From: Graphilbum fragrans
Lineage: Eukaryota > Ascomycota > Sordariomycetes > Ophiostomatales > Ophiostomataceae
Direction: 5' to 3'
DNA: 64,000 bases
Assembly (NCBI GenBank): GCA_001513895.1
Contig: LLKO01000023.1
Span: 448,468 to 512,467, forward strand
Under the pieces are notes generated by a model. It worked only from the letters and a program-made list of their open reading frames with translations. It was not told the origin of the DNA and did no database searches. Below are positions 21,955-32,872 of this stretch, one piece after another. Position 1 is the stretch's first letter, and each line of letters opens with the position of its first letter. Both the position numbers and the translations under genes were made by a program.

Positions 21955-24515
21955 CTATCTTCCTTTCTTTCCAGGTGACAGCAACCCCTCCACTTGTTTT
22001 AGCAAAGTGAGAAACTCTTCGAATCCGGTAGCCGGCCACGGCCAAGGTGGTGAGTTTGAGGACCATAATTTGCGAACGTGGTAGATTTTCTCTTTGAATT
22101 CCAATGCTGCCCCTTCATTGGTCACGTTCGGATGTCTCAGTTCGAGTGACGTCAACTGTAGAACCCTGACCATATCAAGAGTGTCCCAATGCATTGTGCC
22201 CGACATCAAAACATTTGAGATCGACCATGGAGCATGAACGGTCCCAGCAGGAAGTAGTAGAAGATCGCCTGGTTCAAGATGGATACCGACTGCTGGACCC
22301 GGAGGGTTGTAATCAGAGGTTGCCCACGTTTCAAGCTCCTGCAGGGTTAGATTTGGCCACAGCGGCCATAGCTTTTGTCCATCTTCATTGAATATGGTTG
22401 TGACAACGCCATGATGGTCAATATGGGGAAGATGAAATGCATCTTTCGAACCCAGTATCCGAAATCGGGCACAAGACGATAAGTCAGACACGCGAATTTC
22501 CAGTTCTTTCCCTGCACTGTAGTTCTCAGTATACCTCTCAAGCATTCGAAATCTTCTGTCGTGTAGGGATTGTGGGGGGCAACATGTCTCTCCTCTCAAG
22601 TTGAGGAAATTCAGCGGGCCCTTTCCTTCTCGAAAGTCAGAAACCGCCTTCTTTGACGACACTTTGTTGGGGTGCCTCGCTGTCCTTTTAGTGTTTAGAT
22701 AGTGGACATCTAAATCCTTATCACACTCAAGCTCCTGAAGATATTTTTCAATAGAGAGCCGAGAATGAGAAGCATTCGAGAAGACACGGCGGATGAGAAT
22801 TGGGATTCGAAGCGGCCCAATCTCTAGTATTGACTTTGCCTCCTCATGTGAGCAGATAACGAAGTCTGCCTCTTGAGTCTTCAGGTACTCTGCGGCGCTG
22901 CAACAGTATCCTAGCTCTGCAAATTGAATGATGTCCTCATACAAGCTTAGTTCGGGCCGTAAAGGCGCAAATTCTGATGAAGCCATCATCTCTGCATGCC
23001 TTGCACGAACCGATTCGATTGCCCGTGACTGCGCATTTTGGTACTCAGAAACAAACTCTACCGTCATTAGTATTTCGACTTTCCGTTTCCAATCTGCAAG
23101 AAAAATAGCCTAGCAACACACTTACTTGTTGTTTTGTAACCGGGTAATGCCCTTGCCAGCTGAACCCGAGACATCATCTTCCACGAAAGCGGCCGCCCGG
23201 ATCGGATTGCAGCGATGGCTTCATCTGGACACCGTAGAAATTCTCGTCCATATGCACAAACATAAAGACCACAATCAAAGACATTTTTTTGTTGAGGAAC
23301 ATTTTTGCATCTGACGCGCTTGACATTTGCCGGCCCGGACCGAGCTCTAAACATCGACTCAATAGCTCTTGTTCCTCGCCCCTCTGTCCCAATACGTGGG
23401 TTCAATATGAAAAGGTGCCACTTTGCATCTTCCCAACTTGCGACAATCAAATACCAATGGCTGCGTTCGCAAATGGGCAGGAGAACATATTTGTGCTGCT
23501 CCATATTTTCCAGGGCTGGGTAGGTTTTTTTCGACCTTCTAGACGCCAATCGTGAGGAGGTGTTGCTGTCTATCAACTTCTTTGAGACAAGGCTGTCGAC
23601 TAAATAAGCATTTCGTCGTTCACATAGATCTTTTAGGTAATTGTGAATGATCCTGTCGTTGAGAAAGTCTTTGGAGCGTAGGATTTTCTGATCCTCTGCA
23701 TGTTGCTGAGATTCCATATTACCGGAAGAACAACTGTCGTCAATGCTGGTTACCCGCTCATCGTGGTATTGTGGCTCAGAAAAGAAAGAGGAGGCCGGTT
23801 CGTCGTGGTCCACTGAGAAGGCTTCCCAAACTAAGAGCCCGGCGCCATCGATTCCATATGGTGACAAAGTCTCCGGGATTTTGGTTTTTATAGCGGTACT
23901 TGCTATGACGTTCTGTAGGTCGATTTGGTCTATTGGACTGATCGATTTTCGAAGCAGGCGGCGACGGTTATTGACTGCCCTTTCATACATGTGATCGTTC
24001 AATTTCTGCCGGGCTACCTTCCAATCTGGGATCTGTGCCGCAACCTTTCCAAGAAGAATGCAGTAAGCCACTCCTCGAGAAGCCCACTCGTACCGCCTCA
24101 CAATATCCTTACCCCAGTTCTCGGCAACAAGGCGAAGAGCTAGGAGGCTTTGCTTAGCATCGTCTTTGTATTTCCGCGTCGCGTAATTGAACTGCTTCCA
24201 GGTAGCTCCAGACTGCGATATTTGACAGTCATCAAACACAAAAGCCAAACATGCGCCGTAAAGCTTCAGGCTTATGTCTTGGCGAAGTAGAGCATCGCGA
24301 AGGCCCTCGGAACGAGGCACCTTATCATCTTCTTGCTTTAGTTCAACCCTCACATTTCGAAGCTTGCTTGCATCGTCTTCGTTCAGTAATAGGTCGATGT
24401 CACTACTAAAGAACACGTCGGGATCAAGACTCCAGCCACTATCAGTCTCAGGAAGTGACGTGCGCCGCTTTTGCGGGCGGGTTTCGAGACTTTCTCCTTT
24501 GCGTTTCCCCTCCAT
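21955..24515 (-). CDS. Ulp1-like (C48) protease / JmjC-cupin two-domain gene
   Basis: The upstream frame starts at the ATG at 24513-24515 in a good context (GCCGCCATGG). After an unknown N-terminal half it encodes a Ulp1-type cysteine protease: RSHWYLIV (catalytic His, residue ~350), FILNPRIG (Asn where Asp is usual), QQKNVFDCGLYVC (Gln and Cys, ~415). A GTAAGT...CTTGCAG segment, 23094-23125 (32 nt), if spliced, joins ...GYKTT to NWKRKVEILM and fuses it in frame to a second domain, total 842 residues. Unspliced, the first frame ends in TAA overlapping the ATG of the second (TAATG at 23065-23069). The second domain is JmjC/cupin-like: HLPHIDHHG (HxD metal ligands, ~688) and PAGTVHAP (distal His, ~749), suggesting an Fe(II)/2-oxoglutarate oxygenase. 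Substrates are unknown; SUMO/NEDD8-type deconjugation plus hydroxylation or demethylation is only an inference. Confidence 0.72.
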
Positions 24516-26835
24516 GGCGGCTGCGTTGTTGGGGGATAGTTTGATGTATGGAATTGCTGCGAACGAAGGCAAGAAATATACTCCGCACTTACCCCTCCTT
24601 TGCCCGACATAATCCAGTCAGAAAATGCGCCCGAAACCCAGCCTTCAAACGGAAGCGCCCGAATTACGAGTAGGTGAGCTAGGACCCACTCACACTGAGT
24701 TGATTTAGTTTGGGTGGATACAGTTTGGAGTCCTCCGTCAGGAAACAGTTTATTGGGGCGAGAGATGGTACATGTGGTGTGAGAAATGCAGTATTTTATT
24801 TTTTCTAGCCTATCATGATAAGTGCTTGTTGCGGCCATCAATATGAAAGATCTTGCAAAGTTGGGACAAGTGAAGTCAGCCAGTTTTCTTCGGTGCAGAC
24901 AAGCTCTTTCCAAAGCTACAGGAAGGCGTTTAACGGTTTTGTAATGATATTGCAAAGCCAAGCGTCAGTGCATTGCGCGAGCAAGACGTCTAGTGCCAGT
25001 AGTTAAGTGTTTTGATATCAGTCGTGGTAACCGGTATATTTGTAGTGATTGATAAACATCAACTCCAGCTTAGCCCTCTAACCTAGGAGGCCGTCGCTGT
25101 CCTATCATGCCTGCGTTTACTACGAATATTCTAGTATCCCTTCAGCATTATTTCTATGCTTCCCTGCGTCTGTACTGTGTAGTAGCAAATGCACGGCCGA
25201 CAGGCCGCAAAGCCCTGCGCACCAGACCACCTTTCCATAGTAGGTGGAGAGATATGGAATCGTTACAGTTCACATAGGTGTTGAAGTAACACGACTACAA
25301 AGGTAAGCCATCAGAGGCCAGAAACTGTTTTCTTCTATATGAATAGACAAGCACCACAGAAATGTAATGACAGGAACTAGAGTGTGCCCATCCGTTTTTC
25401 AAGTTTCGTTGGAGAAGCTTTGGGAACGTCTATTTTGCGCCGTCGGACATGGTCCTGTCGTTATCTCTGTCCGTCTACTTCTAATTCCAAGATGCCTCGT
25501 GTCTCGGCGTCTTCACTCCTTAAAAGGTATTCCGCTCTGCTACCCTGAAAGCAATTAGTATGCAATGTGCTGCCTTCGTATTTGTAGACGGCTTTCACCT
25601 ATTACAGCTACCGCGTCAACTACGTCCTCCAGCATCACTCATATACACAAATACAGTAGTAGCCCGCCTCAAAAGTCGGCGTCAGCAACAATAGCGCAGG
25701 TGTTTTCAAAGGCCATTCGGAGACCATCCAGCCCCGCTAGCTATGCTCATCGTGGACATTTGTTTGCGTTGCAGCGACTCGTAGCCCGGTTCTGGGGGTT
25801 TGGTATAGATAAGAAACTGCTGTCGGTGCTGCCGTAGCCCCTCTGCCAGCTGGTGTCTGCGCTAATATCTTGAATGCTAGCTGGGAGCACGTCTGCCTTT
25901 TACCGCCGCGTGAACGATTTGCGTCTTGCGTAAAATATGATGCTTCATGCGTGGGAGGGTATGGGAAGCACAGACGGCAGATGTTTTAGTCTTCGGCGGC
26001 CGCAGAGGATGCTGACTTGTATGCTGGCAGCATCGCCGAGTGAATGTATTCGTCAGGGATGTAGAGAAGGATCGAGAAGGGGAACGGAACCGGGTGGTGT
26101 CTTCATGGCGAAGAGCGACGTGCGAAGATACTAAATGGAAGACCTTTGGTCGTAGTTAGCATCTCTTTTGTTGCGCCCCTACTGCTGTCTTGGGCTCACT
26201 GTGATATTTGGGAGATAGAAACACCTTGCTGGCTTGTCTTCTGTCTCGTTTTCAACATAGAAAGGCAGCATCAGCTTGCGGAAACGAACATGTTGCGATT
26301 GTGTAGAGAGCCCGCCTGCTGCAGCTGACGCAACGTGAACACCATCTTTGGCAGCATCGCGGGCACGAATATCATTCGCTGGTTATGCTTTGTCATGTGG
26401 CGGTACGGATGCACCATTCTTCCGGGACCATGCCCATTCGAGCAGAGACCACAAGGACAAGCTTGCGTCAGGCGTCATACACAGGGCAGAGAATGGCGGT
26501 GAGAAAGTGCTTATTTTCCGAGCGTCTGCTGTCTGCGTGCAACAGCCATGGTGGCACAGCGGGAAATTCGTAAGATATGAGGAAAATATGGCGTATTATT
26601 TTCCGCCGTTTGTTTCCTTGTGTGCCCCTTCTTGGAGACTGGTGGATGGCGGCGCCACTACGAAAGAAACACAAGACCAGCTGCTGTATCTAGGTATCTA
26701 TTCGCGCAGAAGTCTTCTAGCTACTGTTGCTATCTTCCGAACCCGCCTTGAAGGCGGAGTAATGACTCCAGATATTTCCAAGCCCAAGCAAACGAGACAC
26801 CGCGGTCAAAGACTACAAAATGGCCACTCTGTTTT
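24516..26835. other. Intergenic, AT-richer, no supported gene
   Basis: Promoter side of the Ulp1/JmjC gene, then sequence with no domain-like frame. A 197-codon plus-strand frame near 26348-26941 starts at a non-ATG codon and overlaps the next gene antisense; it was not accepted. Confidence 0.45.
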
Positions 26836-27570
26836 TCACCGTCTGCCGCCTGTACGAGCTCTGGGAAACTGCACCAGCTCGCGTAGCGCGCGGCGACGGT
26901 TGCGCGTGAGTGTCAGCAGCGGGAGCTGCATGGGGATGTAGTAGCCCTCGACTCTCTGGGGATGCCTTCGGTGCACCAAGATGAAAAACTGGGTTGTGCT
27001 GCACCAGAGCATAAACGCCTCTGGAAGGGGCTCTTCCATATCGCAGTACTCGAGAATGACGCTGTCCCGGATGAGCTGGCGGCGACGGACGGCGGCCATG
27101 AGATCCCGGGTGTTGCGTATGTGGTTGGTGTACACGCGGCTCAGATCATGCTGGAAGACATTCTGGTCAGCTGCGGACACCGCGAGTGTCAGGCAGAATC
27201 AGAATCAGGGGGAAGCAGGGAGAGACAAGGAGCGGCGAGAAGAGGCAGGAATAAGTAAGAGTAGGAAGAAGAGGCAAAAGAGGCAAGAGAGGCAGGCAAA
27301 AGCAACGGAAAAGGGACATGCAGATGCAGGGGCTGCCACAGACATTTCCGACCCGGCACGTCGATATCGGTGAGGCCGTGTAATGGCTGATGTCTCTGCC
27401 AGCCCAGGGTCTCAGAAGAGGCATTGTGTCCAGGGGCCCAGAAAAAGGACTGGTCTGCGCTGGCTTTGGTGGCTTGTTCTGGGACTCTCGTTCCGTGTTA
27501 GCGGCTCGTACTGTCGTGGTTGTGTGGCCCAAAGAGGCTTACCTTTTAGGGGCTCTGGTGATACTAGAGT
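26836..27570 (-). CDS. Probable multi-exon gene, unknown function (5' end not resolved)
   Basis: The last exon (stop at 26836-26838) carries a coherent, charged sequence (VFQHDLSRVYTNHIRNTRDL, VILEYCDMEEPLPEAFMLWC, FFILVHRRHPQRVEGYYIPM). It has no ATG at its 5' end and is preceded by acceptor-like CTGACACTCGCGGTGTCCGCAG and CTGACCAG. Upstream, 27329-27478 encodes ATKASADQSFFWAPGHN...GLTDIDVPGRKCLWQPLHLH. This is preceded by a good acceptor (GCTAACACGG...CCCAG) and a good GTAAGC donor at 27542 (64-nt intron), and ARTLVSPEPLK joins it in frame. The donor between the last two exons is weak and the true start lies above 27570. Not recognised as a known family. Confidence 0.45.
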
Positions 27571-28398
27571 ACGAGCAGACAGGCGAGTTTACAAGGCGGG
27601 AGAATGGACTGTGTGGCATTCGTGGCTAGATAGAGCGCGAACTACACAAGCGAGAGGGGGAAAAGGATCGCAGGAGTGAGCGGATATGCGCAAGAGGCAA
27701 AAAAAGAAGAAGAAAGAGGCATGGGCGGCATATATGGCAGAAAAAAGAGCACATGGACGGGGTGCCGGTCCAAACGCCTGGGAGGAGGGAGGGCGGCATG
27801 ATGGAAAAGCAAACAGGGTGCATGGCCGGGCCGGCCAATGGTAAACTACGGAAACGGGCGTGACGAACGGGCGTGCGCTCGATATTTTGTCTGGCTTTCG
27901 AGGGGGGTGTGTTCACGTGCGTTTGCGTGTGTTTGCGAGAGTGTGCGTGTTTATGTGTGTGGTATTAGTGGGCGCTTTTCTCTGTGGGAGGTGCAGCGAG
28001 AGCAAACGCGGCTGGCCGAACTTTTGTTGAGAAGCTAATGCTGCATCTCCTGCACGCACCCGTCGGCGTGTTCGCCGTGACGACTCTATGCGGTGGCCAT
28101 GATTCTGCTCGCGAGGAAAGAGAGCTGCTGCCCGTGAAGGTGCGAGCGAACGAGGAGGACGAATTGCGGTTTGGTTCAGAGAACGGCCATTTTCATAGCG
28201 CCAATCCTGCAAGGCTGCTCGCCGATCTTCCATACCGTTGCAGTGCGGGCAATGAGCGATTTTCCGTCCCAGAGGCCGGGGCAGCGAATGGGGGTCGGTT
28301 GGAGTGAGCGGTGGCAAAGCAGAATCCATGGACCAGGAAAGTTACCAAAGCCCATTGTCGCATTATGCTTTGTTGCCGCCGGGCCCTTTCTCCCATAG

Positions 28399-28434
28399 TA
28401 GACTACACGCAGACTACACGCAGACTACACGCAG
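28399..28434. repeat. 11-bp tandem repeat AGACTACACGC, 3 copies
   Basis: Three perfect consecutive copies of AGACTACACGC. Confidence 0.9.
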
Positions 28435-29407
28435 CCATGCATGCCTTCCCTTCGCTCGCTCTGGAGACACGGATGGTTGGGCCAGCGTAGCACGAATTTA
28501 CACGCGGCACACCATTCTCACCCTGTGCACTGGGAGCTGCAGGTCGTTTTCGTGGAGTGGGGTTCCTGTGCTTCTCGACCTTGGCAAAGAGTCTGGTGGA
28601 GGGCTTCGGACTCCCAATGGGGGCTGGCGAGAGTGAATGTCGAGAGTGAATGGAATGTCTATCTCCCAGTCTGAACGGTCTATGCTCTCCGTCCAGAAAC
28701 CCCCATCGAGAAGTCTCAATCGAGAAGCCCCCCCCTCGCCATGGTCTTGCCATCAGGTGCTTTCGTCGGACCTCATTCTCTATGGAGTAATCCGAAGTCC
28801 ACGCTCGTCTGCTCGTTTGGTCCCCTGCAGTCGCTGTCTTGGTTGCCTAACTGTCTTATTTTGGTGATTGGCCGTCTGACCTTGTGCTCTGGCCTACATC
28901 TTTGTCTCGTTTCTGCTCACTGCATGTACTTTGGCTGTCTCACAACCAAGCCCCTCCCTATTCTTGCGTCTGGCCATCCACATTCTTCTGTTTCATTCAG
29001 GCTTGCACCTTCAGTTCTGGACTCTAGTCCTGGTCTTGCTTGGCTTTCGGTGTTTGCCGCGTTTTAACCATACGCCCCGTTAACCCCACCCCCAGCTTCT
29101 ATTTCTTTCCGCCCCTCTCTCGCTGTCCTCCCCTCCTCTTTTGAAAATATGTATGTACGGAGTGCATACAGATGCACGGAGTGTATCTGCGCCGTATTCC
29201 TACGGGCTCAATAACTCACCGACTGTCTCACTCGTCACCAACAACCTGAATCACAGTCTTGCTGAGTTTTCTAGTTCTCACCATCTTCCCATTCGTCCTG
29301 CCCTTTTCGGCGTCTGGCTACTATGCCCCCTCTCTTTGGTTCATCTCGGCATATGTTTGCTTTGTTCGACGGAGCACCACAAATATCCATGTACACATAC
29401 ATGTACA

Positions 29408-29492
29408 TGAATGAAGCCAGTATCCTGTACATTCATCTAACATGAAGTCAGTATCCTGTACATATTCCTCAAACATGTATGAAGCCAATAGT
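29408..29492. repeat. Degenerate repeat of GAAGCCAGTATCCTGTACAT
   Basis: Three imperfect copies of a ~35-bp unit containing ATGAAGCCAGTATCCTGTAC separated by CATGT-rich sequence. Confidence 0.7.
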
Positions 29493-30265
29493 CATGTGCT
29501 CATTCACATATTACGGAGATGGCAAGAACGGTCTGGACCAGTGTTCCAGTGCAATTCGAGCTGTTGCGCTGCTGCTGACTGGCTTTGACGAGTAGTTGTA
29601 TCGTAGACGTGCTCCGGACGAAAACTCATGTGCATGTCTGGTCAGCTCTCGTGCCGCCCCATGCGATTCCCATATCATGTGCCTCTAGGTGGTCCAAAAT
29701 AGAGTTGCCCAGCCGGTGCTCTGTCGTATGTATACGAGTAGTACTGAGCTGGTCCGTAGACGACTCGTAGTCTCTCCCCCCCTCGCCCCTCTTCCAAGAG
29801 CCAACAGCGCACGGCCAGAGCTCCACTACAACACTAGAATCCTAGCCCACTCACACACCTGGGAGTCCATTTTCAGGCGCACACCCCGGCTGCTTTTAAT
29901 TGACCATCATTTTGCTTTTGATATATCGAGGCGAGCTGAAAGACCAGGGAGCAAGCACAGAGTCCTCGTCCATGCTCTGAGGGGAGCACAACACACAGGA
30001 AATGATCGCTGTGGCTGACTGCAGGAGTCTATGCAAGGGACGCGCATCGAAAATGCACAGATACGCCGCAGTAACGCCAGCCGACGTAGACGCAGGCTGT
30101 CGTTCTACGAGTCGCCAGAGAGCAGGAACACAGCACACAGCGACAATGGCGGAGCACGAATACGGTGTGCTTAGGCAGAGAGCGATGATCGGCCGAGAGA
30201 GCAAGCGAAACTGTGCCAGCCCAACAAGCGATGCCGCCTTTGGAAAAGGCAAGGCGAGCAGCGAA

Positions 30266-30390
30266 GAAAGCGGAGAAGCGAGTAGCGGAAAGCGAGTAGC
30301 GTAAAGCGAATAGCGAATAGCGGAAAGCGAAACGCGAAAAGCGAAAAGCGAAAAGCAGAAAGCGAAAAGCAGAAAGCGGGAAGCGAAAGA
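30266..30390. repeat. AAAGCG/AATAGCG microsatellite-like tract
   Basis: Purine-rich array of GCGAAAA, GCGAATA and GCAGAAA units over about 120 bp. Confidence 0.85.
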
Positions 30391-31092
30391 ACGGGGAAGC
30401 AGGTGCTGTCGCCGCGCCCAACCTCCTGCTAGTCCCCTGCTCTCGACTGATATAGAATAGTACTCGCTACTGGCAGGCATGTGTGATGTGGCCTGGAATG
30501 CACCGCGTGCACGTAGCGAAGTACGACCATGTACGAGGAGCTACAACTCCCTCGTACCACTCCGGAACATTCGTATGGACGCCTGCGATACGAGACGGTG
30601 TCTAGGGACCGACACACAGACTCGCACAACGTAGCATGCAATTTCAGTCTGGCCGCTTGGTTGGGCCTCTACGAGTATGCTCTCATGTCTCTGCTCTCTT
30701 TCTGGCCAGCGCCTCCGTGGCCGCTGGGCGCCAGTCCACCGAAATGTCCTCGCTGACACTTATCGGCGTGGAAGGACAAAACTGTTCCCTCATTGAGCCC
30801 AACAGCTGCACTCGAAGACCGGCCCATTGCTCGCACCTCGTATTTTTGTCTCACAAAGTAAGCCAATGGTACGCGCTCAGACGCGTTTCCTTTCAGCTTA
30901 TGGGTCCTTCTAGAGGCTGCCAGGGGGGACCACATGTGATAGGAGTCTACTCGCTTCGCAGCTGGGGGAATTGCACCCTAGCATTCTCCCCGTCTCCCCC
31001 CTCGGTTTTCCTGAGTTAGTTGACCTTTCCAGGACCTCTTTCGAAGCTAGTCAGAACCATCTTCGCCCTCCTCTATCACGGCTAGCGGAACC

Positions 31093-31250
31093 TCCTCGCT
31101 GCTCAACCAAGCTACGAGTGTGTCGCCCCGATTCAGAGTCTCCTCGCTGCTGCTCTACCAAGGTACAAGTACGTCGCCCCGATTCAGAGTCTCCCCATTG
31201 CTGCTCCACCAAGCTACGAGTGCGTCGTCCCCGATTCAGACTCCTCGTTG
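31093..31250. repeat. ~50-bp tandem repeat, 3 copies
   Basis: Units starting near 31093, 31142 and 31193 share CAAGCTACGAGT and GTCGCCCCGATTCAGAGTCT. They are open in several frames but look like a minisatellite rather than a gene. Confidence 0.8.
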
Positions 31251-31711
31251 CTTCCATAGCTAGTCCACCACGCTCTTCTTCTGGCACCCCACTCTTTCCC
31301 TGTCCGGCTTCTCTCCACAGCCAGTCGCGGATCTTCCTGGACGCCTCCCACGTCCGTTAGCCTGTGTGCTCGCAACAGCGTCTTGGACGCCAGACACCAA
31401 CAATTCATGGCGTTTCTCGGCGGCACAACGGTGAGTTCTGGGGGATAGAGGGAATGAGAGAGTTTCTGTCGATGTGCCGTGTCCGAAAGAAAAAGAAAAG
31501 CTGCCCCTATCACGGCCGCAGGGATGGGCAAGCCTCTGTCTTTTCGGCCGCTCGAGAATCCTGCTGTGGTCGATCAATATTGGTCATCTGGCGCCGTGTC
31601 TGGCGGCGGAGCTGGCATTTGCTTTTGCCTCTGCCCTGGTCCTTTGGCGAGTGCGTCCCAGAACCAATGGAACTAATTAAACAAATAGCGGCTAGAAAGG
31701 GAGAGGAAAAA

Positions 31712-31752
31712 GAAAGCCTGGAAAGCCTGGAAAGCCTAGAAAGCCTAGAAAT
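31712..31752. repeat. 9-bp tandem repeat GAAAGCCTG/GAAAGCCTA
   Basis: About 4.5 consecutive copies. Confidence 0.85.
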
Positions 31753-32872
31753 CATAGACACCACTTTATGAGACACCACGAAAGTAGTCGGCCCAAAAAG
31801 GCAACCAGACATACACTACGCCTAGACAGAACTGGCAGCCGGACTTCCGCACACATGCGAGCATGCACTACGACTCGTTGTACTCGCAGCTGTGGCCGAC
31901 GGCCTGCAGCGTTAGCTCTTTCGACGCACAACCACGGCTACGTCCAAGTCAGCCCGGGATCCTCTTCCTGGTCCAGGGTCACCCATGCCGCACCCCGAGT
32001 CGTTTTGGGCTAGCGCCCCTCTTGTTGTATTTCTCTTTCTGTCTTTTGCGCTCTCGTTCGCACACACACTCTTCGTAGTCGTCGATACTTGCAAGACATG
32101 GCCAAAATGTGTTGGCTGCGGCATGCAATGCCGGAGTGCGTCTATGATTCAGTTGTAGGTCTCTTCGGCCATTCCCAAACCGCAACATGCGGTACACATG
32201 TTTGTACTAACAAGTACCTGGCGCAGACACAGATGTAGCCGTCGAGGGTAGTGTGCGCTTGCGTCGGTTGGGCTGTTGTGCTTGCGTCCAAGTCGATCAG
32301 AAGATTGCCGACAGAGGCAGAGCCAGGGAGAGCTCCAAAGTATAAGAGGAGCCTGACGAACCGCTTTCTCTGCCTGCCTCATCGCTCCCTCTTTTCCTGC
32401 TCATCCGTTTAACACTCTTACTTTCTTCTTCCGTCCTCTTCTCGTCCTTGCCTGTTCTCGTCTTGCTTCAGACCAGATACGTGTAGTACGCTCCTGTCCC
32501 TCACCTTGTTCCCTTGCCTGTTGGCTTCTTGTCTTTCGCCTGGTGTCTCGTCTGTCTTTGCTTTGCTTCCTTGCTCTCTGCCACGTTATTTTCTCTTTTG
32601 CTTTATTCTTCAGTTATTCTCGAAAAGGAAAAACGCAAAAAAAAAGCACAAGACACAAAAAAAACACAAAAAAAACAGAATAACAAAAAAAACACCAAAT
32701 TTCCCTGGTTTGCTCAACGTGTACTGCCTGTTATTGTTTATTCTTTCTTCTTTGCCTCCCTGCACTCGATCCCCACAAGATCTCCCAAAACTACACGTCA
32801 CAATTCGCAACACACGGACACGATCTCCGTGTAAGGCCGGCTCGTCTGTCCTTTTCTATTGCTCTGCCTACC

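Larger units (their letters stand above)
27590..32872. other. 5.3-kb intergenic region, repeats only
   Basis: No frame with convincing coding character was found on either strand. It contains five separate short tandem-repeat clusters, listed individually. The last 400 bp are T/C-rich then A-rich and probably form the promoter/5' UTR of the gene at 32873. Confidence 0.45.

Noticed and set aside
23067..23124. Treating the Ulp1 and JmjC frames as two ordinary separate genes
   Set aside because: No intergenic space remains (TAATG), and consensus splice sites fuse the frames; kept as one locus with both options stated.
26348..26941. 197-codon plus-strand frame
   Set aside because: Non-ATG start and antisense overlap with the better-supported exon at 26836-27180.
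28399..28434. CRISPR-like direct repeats
   Set aside because: Contiguous minisatellite without spacers, in a eukaryotic genome.
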